A stretch of 64,000 nt of DNA from Artemisia argyi (taxonomy: Eukaryota; Streptophyta; Magnoliopsida; Asterales; Asteraceae). Both the position numbers and the translations under genes were made by a program. Under the pieces are notes generated by a model. It saw only the letters and a list, made by a program, of their open reading frames with translations. It was not told where the DNA came from and did not search any database. Location: the NCBI GenBank assembly GCA_030686995.1, contig CM060708.1:104075350-104139349 (forward strand). The letters run 5' to 3'. Below are positions 46,149 through 59,325 of the stretch, one piece after another; the stretch's first letter is position 1; every line of letters starts with the position of its first letter.

Positions 46149-47122
46149 AGAAGTATGAGATTACGAGAAGTGAATGGGGTGGTGTGAATTGGATGTGTGC
46201 ATTATTGATCAATTTATAGGAAGAGCAAGACATGGATATTGGTGTTTGGATGTGATGTTGATCCATACAATGTTGGAGGTTTCTAATCATATGGAAGAGT
46301 TCCAAGAAGTTGTCAAATCTTTGGAAGTCAATCCAATGGAGTTGGATGGAGTGAAAGACTAAGTGGGGAAGTAAATGCTATGTGATCATGGAGGATACAT
46401 GTTGTAAGGTTGTTCCATGGATTGGGAGGAACCAAAGGAATGGTTCCTTCCTTGTATTGTAAAGGTTCCTTGGGTTAGTTAAGACAAATTTGAATTTTTG
46501 GCAGGAATGATGATGGTATTGGTTAATGTGTGATTAGATAGCTCTACAATTACTGATAAATACTAACTAGCATGTAGAAAGCAAGTTTGGATCCTAAGGA
46601 TTGCTAGAAAAATTCAGAAAATTCAAGAAGCAAAACTTATTGAAGTCTGGCGGAACCCAACGACAACACGGACGGAACCCAATTTTGGGTTCCGCCGTAT
46701 CCGTCAGCAGAATACTTGGAGGAACCAAGTAGGAAAACTGACGGAACCAAAAATTGGGTTCCGCCGTATCCGTGGAGCCTCAGAATCGCGACAGAGTGCA
46801 TTTACGAGCACGTGAGTTTTCCGAATTCCAAAATTTTTCCTAAAACTTAAGCAATCAATTCTTTGTAGATGAAAGAAATAAAAATTGCAGGTAGAAACAC
46901 GCTTACCTATATAGTTTGAGAGAGCGATTCTAGCACTCAAAATTTTGGCCGAAAAGTGAAAATAGCATAATACCAAATTCTTATCCCCTGCAAATTTGGT
47001 TAGTTCCAACATAATCCATACACATAATATCATCCTAAGACATCATAAAATCATAACATAACATTGTTTTGATGACCAAATTGTTTAAATACACTCTTGT
47101 GCCAAACACCCTCTTATCTCGC
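46149..47122. other. Region without recognised gene, with GGAACCCAAT hairpins
   Basis: No credible ORF. Two inverted repeats built on GGAACCCAAT/ATTGGGTTCC lie at about 46674-46693 and 46742-46763 and are each followed by CGCCGTATCCGT. Related TTCCG motifs lie upstream of the TATA box at 43989, so this may be a second LTR relic. Confidence 0.4.
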
Positions 47123-47290
47123 TCATTTCTTGTTCACCTTCTTGTAGATCTTCCCAAGGTATCTCCCAAAGCATTTCCACATGCCTTTGGTCTGTTTGTA
47201 CTCCTCCGACTCATTCTCAATGGTTGGAAATTGTGAGAGGTACTCAAGAGGAGGGAGCCTAGAGTTTGGTAGATTGTCGTCTTTACTCAT
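47123..47290 (-). CDS. Short unrecognised ORF beside E2
   Basis: An open frame of 56 codons from ATG 47290, or 74 codons from ATG 47344, which would lie inside the E2 LTR. The product has a Ser-rich head, a segment PPLEYLSQFPTIENESEEY and a basic C-terminus ending YKKVNKK. No domain recognised. The boundary of E2 (47332) cuts the head of the frame, so it could be the 5' part of a gene interrupted by E2. Low confidence that it is expressed. Confidence 0.3.
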   Translation of the reverse strand: MSKDDNLPNSRLPPLEYLSQFPTIENESEEYKQTKGMWKCFGRYLGKIYKKVNKK

Positions 47291-47331
47291 GGAGGATGAT
47301 GATGATGAGGTTGGAGGGTGAGGACGTTTAC

Positions 47332-48059
47332 TAATTGGCTCCAAAAGGTCAACCTAAATTGACCAATGTGATGGTCAAGAAGGTCAAACTGCTTAGAGTC
47401 AATCTCCGTGGAAGTATAGGGGTTTTCCCCGGGTCGTTATGTCCCAGCGAGGTGTGATGGTATGAAACGGGTTTGTGATTAGGTGAATTTGGGCAGAAAG
47501 ATAAGGAAAGGAATTTGATTTGTATGATTAAACTAAGAGCTGAGGAATGAAAATAACTTAGAAAAACTATATGAACAATTATTTATGATCAAATTCACTA
47601 AAAACGTGAGCTAAGTCTAAAAACGCGTACGTTTGATTTAATTTACATAAATGTACGAAATAAAACGCGAGTTTTAAAGAATAAAAGAAAATTTTTAGAA
47701 AAAGAAAATATTTTTTCAGACTTTTTATTTAATTTTTATTAATTAAAAACTATTTAAACTTAATTAAACTAATTAAACTAATTTAATTATAATAAATACT
47801 AAATGAAAAGTTAAAATTATAAAATTTTTTATATAACGACTTAACCATCACAGGAATCTATAAAAAATATAAAAAGTTTCTAAAAATTATATTTAAGCTA
47901 TTTAAGAAATTAATTACTTATTATTTATTAAAAGCTAATTAAACTATTTTAATTATTATAAATAATAAACTAATTTATAAATTTATGAAATTTTTTATAC
48001 AACTACTTTATGCTAACAGAAAGATAGGAAAATTATTACAACACCCAAGAGCTTATTAA
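47332..48059 (-). repeat. E2 3' LTR, left piece
   Basis: Aligns with 63434-64000. It is very AT-rich beyond 47690. Its last five bases (ATTAA, 48055-48059) are the target duplicated by the chromovirus. Confidence 0.88.
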
Positions 48060-51000
48060 TGTAACAATTCGCATTTTCAGATTAATTACTATTCCCGGAA
48101 AATTTTACTATTCACTTTTTACTATTTACTTTTTACTATTCACTTTTCACTATTCATCTCAGAAAATTTTATTTCATATTCTCATAAGTTAAACTATTTT
48201 AACGATAATCCGAGAGTTTGACGCTCATCGGATCATTTCTGCAAAAATCACAAAGCCGTGTCCGAGATTTACTTTTAGGTTTAAACGTCCTTCCAGCATC
48301 CCGATATATCCATAAAACATTATAAACAATAGAAATATGATTTTCTTTCATTTTATGACAATTCCAAAAGTTTTGGAATTTTACGTTTTTCAGTTCAGCG
48401 TTTTACGCGAATTACGCGTTTTAGACCCGTGTTTCCAGTTTTTAGCAGGGTTTTCGCACCCGATAGAACCTACCACTCATTTTATATTTTATTATGGACT
48501 ATATTGACATGTTTAACAATACTTTCAAGTTTCATATTTTTACGATACCCGGTTTTACGTTTTAAGGCTTAATCATTTACGGTTAGCATTTTACGGAGTC
48601 AAAATGCACAAACTAAGCAAGATAGCACCAAGACTCATCATCTAGTCATCTTATCCACCTTGAACCGCCAATGAGGGGGGGGGGGAGTCACCATTTTGTG
48701 GTTAAATCTTGACCATTGATCTCTAGGATGTTTACAAGTGTCTAAACTAACCATGGTTAAATTCTAACCCAATATATGGTTAACTATTTTTCCTACCCTA
48801 TAAATACCAAGCTAAAAACACATATAAATCTTGCACCACACCTTCTTATAACCTTCAAGTCCTAAAACCTAAGGCACTTTTCTTATATTTTGTAAGAAAG
48901 TTAACTAGTTTTTGAAAGAAAACTAGTGTTTGATCTTCAATCTTGGAAATTTTCTAAGAAAAGTTGTTATAACTTTAAAGTCTCCTAAAAGACGTCGTTA
49001 TAATCTTCAAATAGCTTTGGACTTCAAGAAGGCGTCGTTATAATCTTCAAATAACCTCGGTTTATCATAGATTGCAAAGGGTGAAGCTTAAGTCTATCAA
49101 AGTCCGTACCTTACTAGTTACTTACCTTTCTTTTAGAAAGCCTCAAGTTGTAAGCAAACCCTAACATACATTCTTGCTTAATTATCATTTACATGCTCTT
49201 TGTGTTCCTTTCATGCTATATATGTTCTTGTTATTGTGTTCATGATGTTTAAAAATGGATAAAACAAGTATTGATATACATATGTTAACTTATGACAAGT
49301 AAACAAGCAAACTAGTGATTTTTATGGAAAACCACGACCAAAATAGTATAACTTTGATATTTGACACTTAATTACTGTTAAAGAGGACTTAACAAGGAAA
49401 ACATAGCAATTTGAATCACCCAAAACGAGTACCCGAGTCAAAAGTTATGACCATTTGAAGCTAGCGAAACCAAAATGGCAAAACTGCCCAAATAGCATTC
49501 TGATCAAATTTTGATTTTTAAAGTCACCCTTCTGGTCCGATTCATCAAAAAGTTAAAACACGAAAGTTGTCCGGAACGACGTTTTCGTTCAGGAATAAAG
49601 AAGCTCGAGCCCTGAAAACGCTTTCCGAGTGATAAATTTCTTCAAAATCTTAACAGCCCATTTTAGACCAAAGTCACTATATTATAGTTATCATTTACTA
49701 AGACCAAAAGGTCTAATGACCTAAAGCCAAGACCACAACCATGGCTAAAGCCAAGGTTGAGTCTCAAGACCATGGAAAAATGACCAAGGTCACGGCGAAG
49801 CCATGACTAAATGACCATATAAGCTTACTTAGGCGTAAACATGAAACAAGGAATTAGGCGATAACTTGAACAAACAATTTGGATCTACTTCACTTCAAAA
49901 GGAACCATGAGATATTACAAAGAGAAAATGGTCATATAAGACTTATGAAACTACCCCTAATAACAATCTTCATGTACTAATAAACTTTCCTAAGTTTATT
50001 CAAATATTGGACATGTAACTTTTCGGATTAAAACTTATACATTTGTTATCAAATACTACAATAGTAGGGAGCCTCATGTGAGGAGTTCATTAAGTAAGCC
50101 GTCGAGATGAGTTGTGGATTTACGAGTTAAAGTGTCCTGGCTCCTCGAACGTTTACTCTATGACTTCTGAATTATGTCGGCCCGAACGGTAGTAAGAGAT
50201 ATACAACCTATACATGTTCCATAAACCATTTATATTCAAAGACTTACACTATATACTAAGTACTACATCATGAACATTATGCAAGACATATATAGGCAAT
50301 TCTTTGTATTCTTAGACGTTACTCCAAACCTAAGTCGCAACGTTCTATTATAGGCTGCTCTTAGAGACTTTCACGATTCGACTACCACTTTGATTTCACA
50401 TCACTTAAGCTTAAGGTGAGTCATAGCCCCTACTCTTTTCATAATTGTCTTAACTCTTTGGGGGAGACACATGCTCGACTACTTGTTTACTTGTACAAAT
50501 ACTCAAAATGTTTATACGTGACTATGTTATACTTGATTGCATACATACATGACTGCGTTATACTTAATTGCGTTATTCTATTTATTGGCTAGTAGTTGTC
50601 TTTGGGAATTGACTCCCAGTTGTCTTTGGGAATTGACTCCCAGTTTTCTTTGGGAAGTGGCTCCCAGTTGTCTTTGATACATCCTAACATTTGCGAATGT
50701 TGGATACATCATAAAAGTGAGGTCTTCGGAGATGAAGTATAGACTCACTTCTAATTGCTTAAATTGTCTTGATGAACTTATACATGTCTTATTCATACTA
50801 TATATGTTAGCAGTGGGTTGTGAACACACAGGTTGCAAGTCTCTTATGGCGGGACTTGCAACTGAGTGGATTCACGATGCCTTTGCTGTGCGAACATTCT
50901 CTTAAGGCTTTTCAATTATTTTAAGACAAACTCTATGAACTCACCAACCATTGTGTTGACACTTTAGCATGTTTGTCTCAGGTCTATAAGGTGATAGCTG

Positions 51001-51247
51001 TTGCATGGAGCATAGAGTCGCTTGGCATGTTTTGAAGACTTATGCTTTTATCTTTACCATTCGATATGTTTTAAAACTCTTATGTATTGTATAATGGAAC
51101 TCAAGTTTGTATCTCGGAATTTATTAATCGAATGGTAACTTTTCAAAACGTCTCATTTAGAGTTCGTTTTCTATACCTTGTACTTTGTATTATGAAGTAG
51201 CACCCCTATGACACAGTCTTCCGCTGCGGTATTTTGGGGGTGTTACA
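48060..51247 (+). repeat. Chromovirus 5' LTR, 3188 bp
   Basis: Contains short tandem ACTATTCACTTTTT units (48107-48160), a G11 run (48675-48685; G14 in the other copy), a TATA box, a doubled GTCGTTATAATCTTCAAATA segment (48990-49053) and about three and a half copies of a 28-29-base GTTGTCTTTGGGAA-type unit (50596-50680). Confidence 0.95.
48799..48806 (+). promoter_or_regulatory. TATA box of the chromovirus LTR
   Basis: TATAAATA in a CCC...CC context, 739 bases into the LTR; identical at 54209-54216. Transcripts would start near 48830, giving an R-U5 of about 2.4 kb. Confidence 0.7.
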
Positions 51248-51250
51248 GAT

Positions 51251-51267
51251 TGGTACCAGAGCCTTGG
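51251..51267 (+). other. Chromovirus primer-binding site, initiator-Met-like
   Basis: TGGTACCAGAGCCTTGG starts three bases after the LTR. It differs from the usual TGGTATCAGAGC at one position. Confidence 0.85.
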
Positions 51268-51930
51268 TTATAGAGAACTAGGTTGCATTTAGTGCCTAGA
51301 CTATAACTGATATGAACATTAAGACTCTTCTCTTTATTTTGCCTTACACACACTTCATGTGCATATGCTTATTGCTAATTGTTTGTTTCGGAGAAACCCC
51401 AGACAATAGTCAAGTCATCAAAAATTTAGAGCTAAGTAATAATTGTTTAATTAACTTAATCTTGTGACAGTTCTTATTTGATAAGACATAAGATTAAGTT
51501 AAATAAAGGTTATTAGTTTCCTGTAGAGATTTGATGATTTGCCTTATACTTACTTTATATGATTCTAATACCTAGAAGTGGTTCATATGTCCTAGTACGA
51601 CACTCAAACCTTTCTACAAGTGCGACTAGTCCATTTCGTCATATCACCTTTTCTAGATACCCAGACTATGTTACCCTTTCACAACTCAAGAATGGATGAT
51701 AGAAAGTTTACCCAATTATGTAGTATCAATTGTTGAGATATGTGTGCCTGGTAATATGTATACGTGTGAAAGGAAGCAATTATAATTATGGTGGCCAACA
51801 TAATTATAAATGCGTCACGACTCACGTAGACATATGTGACCATGCTTACATTGATCAACGATTGACTCAAATTGACAAGATTTAAGACTAAGTAGTATAG
51901 GAATATCGCCTCATATCTGACGTCGACAAA
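51268..51930 (+). other. Chromovirus leader
   Basis: Untranslated sequence between primer site and gag. No ORF or other signal seen. Confidence 0.6.
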
Positions 51931-52287
51931 ATGTCCCTCCTTGTAGATATCATGGCACCAAAGAGAGTAACTCGTAGCACTAGCCGAGGTGGTGCAACAC
52001 CAAGAGGTGGAAGAACTGGTGGTCGTGGAGGTAGAGGAACTGCTCACGACACTAGTAATCCTAGTAATGATAGTGGAAGAACTGGTGGACGTGGAGGTAG
52101 AGGAGATGCTCACGACACTAGTAACCCTAGTAACGCTGGTGGAAATCCAGATGTCTCCACCATTATTGCCCAACAACTACAAAACCTACTTCCCACTATA
52201 GTCACACAAGTTGGCAATCACATGAACAATTCGGGAAACCACGGAAGCATAAATGACGCTACAAATGATGGAGGAAGGAATGGTAAT

Positions 52288-52322
<35 letters not shown>

Positions 52323-53340
52323 CCATAGGACTGGATGTACGTATAAGGAATTTACGTCATGCAAACCAATTGAGTTTAATGGCAAAGGAGGTGCATTGGC
52401 ATATACTCGATAGGTCGAGAAGATGGAGTCAGTGATTGACATCAGTAACTGTGCAATCCACCAGAGAGTGAAATATTCCGCATGCTTACTATCAGAAAAG
52501 GCATTGACATGGTGGAACATGCAGATTCAAGCAAGGACTAGAGAAGCAGCTGTAGGCATGACATGGGACGACTTTAAGGGACTACTGAAGGAAGAATACT
52601 GCCCGGTTAATGAAATGCAAAAACTAGAAGACGAGGTTTGGCATCACTCTATGGTAGGGGCTGGTCATGCAACCTACACAGATCGGTTTCATGAACTAGC
52701 TAAACTAGTTCCTCATCTGGTTACCCCTGAATCCAAAAGGATTGAGAGGTACATCTATGGCCTTGTTCCTGAGATTCGTGGGACAGTGAAAACAACCGAA
52801 CCTCCCACAATTCAAAGTGCAATATTAAGAGCAGGAACCCTAACAGATGAGATGGTTAGGAATGGAACTTTGAAGACTAGTGATAAAAGGAAGGGAGCAG
52901 GTGAATCGAGCGAGCAAAAGGGTACAATGGTTGATAATAAGAGAGCAAGAGGATTTGCAGCAACAGTTTATGATCAGAAAAAGTATGAGGGTCCACATCC
53001 TAAGTGTACTAAATGCACTTATCATCATCAGAGGTCTGAACCATGCCCTGTGTGTTATAATTGCAAGAAGTCTGGCCACTTTGCAAGTCAGTGTAAATCA
53101 ATTACAAGGCAGGCGAATGCGGACAATATAGGAAACAACCAAAAGACATGCCATGAGTGCAACAGCCCAAACCATTTCCGAAATACTTGTCCTAAGTTGA
53201 ATAGGGCACAGGGACAAGTACTGGATAACCCGACTCTAGCAGTAATGCTTGAAGCAAATAACCCAAAGCGTGAATACAATGTTAGTCCACCTCGGGGTCG
53301 AGCATACTATTTGGGTGCTAAGGAAGCCCGCAATGCGTAA
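51931..53340 (+). pseudogene. Chromovirus gag, one stop; pol absent
   Basis: Gag forms the particle and binds RNA. Possible starts are ATG 51931 or, better matching the family, 51952 (MAPKRVTRS). The head has two Gly/Arg-rich copies of GRTGGRGGRG and a poly-Asn run from an AAC microsatellite (about 52286-52322). TAG at 52411-52413 stops the frame after 160 codons; the same frame then continues 308 codons through capsid (ALTWWNMQ, YTDRFHELAKLVPHLV, RYIYGL) and two knuckles, CYNCKKSGHFASQC and CHECNSPNHFRNTC, both CX2CX4HX4C. It ends at TAA 53338-53340, only 115 bases before the polypurine tract, so the whole of pol is missing. Confidence 0.9.
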
Positions 53341-53455
53341 CGGGTACGTATTTTATCCTACCATATTATTCTATCCTAGTTCAAAAACTTAGCTTTATTA
53401 TGCCGCTATTAAGATATGAGACCTAGACACACTAAACTTCGGGACGAAGTTTCCT

Positions 53456-53469
53456 GAAGGGGTAGAGAC
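53456..53469 (+). other. Chromovirus polypurine tract
   Basis: GAAGGGGTAGAGAC directly precedes the right LTR (TGTAACAATT). Confidence 0.85.
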
Positions 53470-56400
53470 TGTAACAATTCGCATTTTCAGATTAATTACT
53501 ATTCCTGGAAAATTTTACTATTCACTTTTTACTATTCACTTTTTACTATTCACTTTTCACTATTCATCTCAGAAAATTTTATTTCATATTCTCGTAAGTT
53601 AAACTATTTTAACGATAATCCGAGAGTTTGACGCTCGTCGGATCATTTCTGCAAAAATCACAAAGCCGTGTCCGAGATTTACTTTTAGGTTTAAACGTCC
53701 TTCCAGCATCCCGATATATCCATAAAACATTATAAACAATAGAAATATGATTTTGTTTCATTTTATGACAATTCCAAAAGTTTTGGAATTTTACGTTTTT
53801 CAGTTCAGCGTTTTACGCGAATTACGCGTTTTAGACCCGTGTTTACAGTTTTTAGCAGGGTTTTCGCACCCGATAGAACCTACCACTCATTTTATATTTT
53901 ATTATGGACTATATTGACATGTTTAACAATACTTTCAAGTTTCATATTTTTACGATACCCGGTTTTACGTTTTAAGGCTTAATCATTTACGGTTAGCATT
54001 TTACGGAGTTTAGCACAAACTAAGCAAGATAGCACCAAGACTCATCATCTAGTCATCTTATCCACCTTGAACCGCCAATGAGGGGGGGGGGGGGGAGTCA
54101 CCATTTTGTGGTTAAATCTTGACCATTGATCTCTAGGATGTTTACAAGTGTCTAAACTAACCATGGTTAAATTCTAACCCAATATATGGTTAACTATTTT
54201 TCCTACCCTATAAATACCAAGCTAAAAACACATATAAATCTTGCACCACACCTTCTTATAACCTTCAAGTCCTAAAACCTAAGGCACTTTTCTTATATTT
54301 TGTAAGAAAGTTAACTAGTTTTTGAAAGAAAACTAGTGTTTGATCTTCAATCTTGGAAATTTTCTAAGAAAAGTTGTTATAACTTTAAAGTCTCCTAAAA
54401 GACGTCGTTATAATCTTCAAATAGCTTTGGACTTCAAGAAGGCGTCGTTATAATCTTCAAATAACCTCGGTTTATCATAGATTGCAAAGGGTGAAGCTTA
54501 AGTCTATCAAAGTCCGTACCTTACTAGTTACTTACCTTTCTTTTAGAAAGCCTCAAGTTGTAAGCAAACCCTAACATACTTTCTTGCTTAATTATCATTT
54601 ACATGCTCTTTGTGTTCCTTTCATGCTATATATGTTCTTATTATTGTGTTCATGATGTTTAAAAATGGATAAAACAAGTATTGATATACATATGTTAACT
54701 TATGACAAGTAAACAAGCAAACTAGTGATTTTTATGGAAAACCACGACCAAAATAGTATAACTTTGATATTTGACACTTAATTACTGTTAAAGAGGACTT
54801 AACAAGGAAAACATAGCAATTTGAATCACCCAAAACGAGTACCCGAGTCAAAAGTTATGACCATTTGAAGCTAGCGAAACCAAAACGGCAAAACTGCCCA
54901 AATAGCATTCTGATCAAATTTTGATTTTTAAAGTCACCCTTCTGGTCCGATTCATCAAAAAGTTAAAACACGAAAGTTGTCCGGAACGACGTTTTCGTTC
55001 AGGTACAAAGAAGCTCGAGCCCTGAAAACGCTTTCCGAGTGATAAATTTCTTCAAAATCTTAACAGCCCATTTTAGACCAAAGTCACTATATTATAGTTA
55101 TCATTTACTAAGACCAAGAGGTCTAATGACCTAAAGCCAAGACCACAACCATGGCTAAAGCCAAGGTTGAGTCTCAAGACCATGGAAAAATGACCAAGGT
55201 CACGGCGAAGCCATGACTAAATGACCATATAAGCTTACTTAGGCGTAAACATGAAACAAGGAATTAGGCGATAACTTGAACAAACAATTTGGATCTACTT
55301 CACTTCAAAAGGAACCATGAGATATTACAAAGATAAAATGGTCATATAAGACTTATGAAACTACCCCTAATAACAATCTTCATGTACTAATAAACTTTCC
55401 TAAGTTTATTCAAATATTGGACATGTAACTTTTCGGATTAAAACTTATACATTTGTTATCAAATACTACAATAGTAGGGAGCCTCATGTGAGGAGTTCAT
55501 TAAGTAAGCCGTCGAGATGAGTTGTGGATTTACGAGTTAAAGTGTCCTGGCTCCTCGAACGTTTACTCTATGACTTCTGAATTATGTCGGCCCGAACGGT
55601 AGTAAGAGATATACAACCTATACATGTTCCATAAACCATTTATATTCAAATACTTACACTATACTAAGTACTACATCATGAACATTATGCAAGACATATA
55701 TAGGCAATTCTTTGTATTCTTAGACGTTACTCCAAACCTAAGTCGCAACGTTCTATTATAGGCTGCTCTTAGAGACTTTCACGATTCGACTACCACTTTG
55801 ATTTCACATCACTTAAGCTTAAGGTGAGTCATAGCCCCTACTCTTTTCATAATTGTCTTAACTCTTTGGGGGAGACACATGCTCGACTACTTGTTTACTT
55901 GTACAAATACTCAAAACGTTTATACGTGACTGTGTTATACTTGATTGCATACATACATGACTGCGTTATACTTAATTGCGTTATTCTATTTATTGGCTAG
56001 TAGTTGTCTTTGGGAATTGACTCCCAGTTGTCTTTGGGAATTGACTCCCAGTTTTCTTTGGGAAGTGGCTCCCAGTTGTCTTTGACACATCCTAACATTT
56101 GCGAATGTTGGATACATCATAAAAGTGAGGTCTTCGGAGATGAAGTATAGACTCACTTCTAATTGCTTAAATTGTCTTGATGAACTTATACATGTCTTAT
56201 TCATACTATATATGTTAGCAGTGGGTTGTGAACACACAGGTTGCAAGTCTCTTATGGCGGGACTTGCAACTGAGTGGATTCACGATGCCTTTGCTGTGCG
56301 AACATTCTCTTAAGGCTTTTCAATTATTTTAAGACAAACTCTATGAACTCACCAACCATTGTGTTGACACTTTAGCATGTTTGTCTCAGGTCTATAAGGT

Positions 56401-56655
56401 GATAGCTGTTGCATGGAGCATAGAGTCGCTTGGCATGTTTTGAAGACTTATGCTTTTATCTTTACCATTCGATATGTTTTAAAACTCTTATGTATTGTAT
56501 AATGGAACTCAAGTTTGTATCTCGGAATTTATTAATCGAATGGTAACTTTTCAAAACGTCTCATTTAGAGTTCGTTTTCTATACCTTGTACTTTGTATTA
56601 TGAAGTAGCACCCCTATGACACAGTCTTCCGCTGCGGTATTTTGGGGGTGTTACA
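53470..56655 (+). repeat. Chromovirus 3' LTR, 3186 bp
   Basis: Partner of 48060-51247 with scattered substitutions and a few small indels (G-run, and TTTAG for CAAAATG near 54009). Followed by the duplicated target ATTAA. Confidence 0.95.
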
Positions 56656-56744
56656 ATTAATAAGCTGGGAATAAGCAAATAAGGAAAATTAAGCTAAATA
56701 GAATACTACTACTATAAGAATAAAATTTGCAAAAGATAACCTGA

Positions 56745-56835
56745 AAAAGACCCAAGGGCAACTGGATTACAGGTACTCACTATCACTCTCAACAAGGGGG
56801 AGGTCTCAGGTTCGAACCTGCCTCACCCCTTTTTA
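56745..56835 (+). repeat. Possible tRNA-related SINE remnant
   Basis: GGTTCGAACCT at 56809-56819 is a good Pol III B box, and GGGCAACTGG about 50 bases upstream (near 56756) is a poor A box. The block seems absent from the related place in the E1 LTR. No target duplication or clear tail was found. Confidence 0.35.
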
Positions 56836-58855
56836 CCAAACATTTTTTTTAATTTTTCTTTTACAAACTAATTATAAACATAAAATTAAGCTCTTTTTGT
56901 AAAAACAACTTTTCTAAGATTAAAAAATAAGCTCAGTGAAAGCTCATGAGCTTATCAGCTTTGGCTTTTTGGCACAAAGTGAATGTTTAAGCCCAACAAG
57001 CTATCAGATAAGCTGAAAAGATGGAGACAGAGGTTGAAAAAGATGGAAACAAGTAAAAGGAAATGGAAATAAGCAAAATTATGCAAAGAGTAGCACTGAT
57101 AAGCTCAGATTAAGCGAATAAGCAATTTCACTACGCCCTGTGTAACTAGTAGGCCTGCAGGTATGTTTATGACAATACCTAGCTTATCAAATAAGCTAAT
57201 AAGCCAATAATAAGCACTGAGGTAGCAAGTTGGGCAAGTGGGCTTTCCAAAAAGCTAAAGTTCACACTGTGGGACCCACAGGTGAGCTTATGAGAAGCCA
57301 ATGAAAAAGCTCAAATATATTGGTGTACCAGTATATACAGTGGAAATGGGACAACCTAAAAGCTTATTGAAGGCTTATTAAATAAGCTGGAAAATGAAAT
57401 AAAAGCCCTGAACTTTGAAGTTTGACAGATGAGTTTTCCAAAAAGTCCAAGCTCACCCTGTGGGACCCACAGGTGAGCTTTTGAGGAGCTTATGAAAAGA
57501 CCTTGTGCACACTGGTGCAGGGCAACAGAATGATCAAACAGGCAATAAAAAGCAACAAATAAGCTCTTAAGGAAAAATCTAAAAAATACAAAACAAATAA
57601 TCCAATGATCACAAGCTTCCAAAGATTATTATCCCAAAAGCACAGGTCCTAAAACTAAAAATGGTGATCATGAAAATTCGTAGAATTTTTGGAAAAACTT
57701 ACTAAGTGGAAATTTTGACTTTTTCATTTAACATGAGAAGTTGACTTAACTGAGCTTTGATTGGTTCCAGTACACTGAAAACATGATAATAAGTTACAAT
57801 GATGTTAAAATGAGCTAAGTTGAATACTTATGAACTGATATGATGAGATATTGGCTTCTAAAAATCCAACAAGGAAACTGTGAGGGAAATGAAAAGGGAA
57901 TTTTGACTTTTGTCCAAATAACACTGAGGTGTTATGCTTTTAACTTCCTATTGGGACCTAATGTAGTGTATTTAAACCAAAAACATCAACTGAAACATAG
58001 GCCACAGTGGGTAGATCCACTAATCCAAACACCCCTATTATTCTAACTGTCAAGGATTTTCAAAACATATTGATGATTTAAACTATGAAAATGATTCCCA
58101 TGATTACAATATCATAACATAAACCAGTTTGAGCACTGAAACACATGTAATAGTAACTAACACTCAAAAATCCATATGATGCTTATTTGACAGTTAACAA
58201 AGCAATAATGAGCACCCAAGTAAAACATTGAACAAGCATGGTATTTTAAACAACAATTTAACTAATAAAATCAAAATAAACATGAATCAGCAAAGAAAAG
58301 CTGATTTTAAGCACTTAAACAGTATTATACAATATGTGAAAAAGGGGCTTACAATTGATGCAACTGAGAGATTAGGCACCAAGACTCAAACCACTATCCT
58401 AATGCCTCCCATGAGGCTTCTAAACCTTTCAATCCAAAACATATCCTGCTTCCAACCTTCTTTTTTTTCTTTTCTTGATTTTTTTATTTTTCCACTAATT
58501 ATTTGTATTTTTCTTATATTTTTGATTTATTGCACAAAACAAATTTAAATGTATTAAAAACTTTTACAAACTTATAATTAAGCTTAAAGAGACTTAATGA
58601 AACAGGATTAAACAAATTTAAACAAGATTAAGCCAATTTGTCAAATTGCTTAAAAATACTAAATCCGAATTAGAACAAGGAACATGAAACTTTTATTGAA
58701 AAAATCTTGTAAATACACTGAGAAGTCTTAGTACATTAATCTTCAACTAAAAATTGCACTGGAAAAGTAAAAACAATTAAAACGAAATAATTAAAACTAA
58801 ACTACACAACTACTATTAAAACTAACTAACACCTTCTACTTCCATTATTTTCTTC

Positions 58856-58863
58856 ATTTATAC
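58856..58863 (-). promoter_or_regulatory. Predicted E2 LTR TATA box
   Basis: Minus-strand GTATAAAT, followed by GAAG as in the E1 LTR. It is about 0.96 kb from the LTR start at 59818. Confidence 0.5.
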
Positions 58864-59325
58864 ACTTCAGGAATGTCTTTTGGCTCTTTCCCACATCTCT
58901 TCTGGGCCATTGGATTAGTGGTATTGATCTGGACCCTTTATTTCGTTTTGCTGGGAAAATGGGATAGTTGTAATTTGGCCTTTAGCTCATAGCAAGGGGT
59001 GGGTTTTGGACAGAGGTGGAGGAAAGTAGTGATAGGTTGAGTGTAGAGGTGATGATGAAGGAGGGGGTTGGTTTTGTGATGATGAGAAGTTGCAGGCTAT
59101 GGCAGTTTGGCAGGTCACGTGTGGGGTGATGTGGAAGATGGTCAAACGTGTTGACCCTGGCTTTATTATTAAAAGGGTGGAGTTGGGCTGTTGTGTTATT
59201 TGGGCTTGGGGTATTAGGTTGGATTTAGGTTTTAAGGGTGGATTGGATAAAAGGGTGGTGTTGGGTTATTATTTGTTTGTGGATTGAGGTATAACAATGG
59301 TCCATGGCCTGGTTGGTTTGACTTA

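Larger units (their letters stand above)
48060..56655 (+). mobile_element. Tekay-like chromovirus, gag only, 8.6 kb
   Basis: LTRs of 3188 and 3186 bp (TGTAACAATTCG...GGGTGTTACA) enclose 2222 bp. ATTAA is duplicated at 48055-48059 and 56656-56660. A primer site and gag follow the left LTR, and a polypurine tract precedes the right one. Gag type, LTR ends and the GGGACGAAGTTTCCTGAAGGGG 3' segment suggest the Tekay/Del lineage. Protease, RT, RNase H and integrase are entirely absent. LTRs differ at under about 1% of sites by eye. Confidence 0.95.

Noticed and set aside
51679..52176. Minus-strand Ser/Thr-rich ORF with a hydrophobic tail
   Set aside because: Antisense of the Gly/Arg-rich head of the chromovirus gag.
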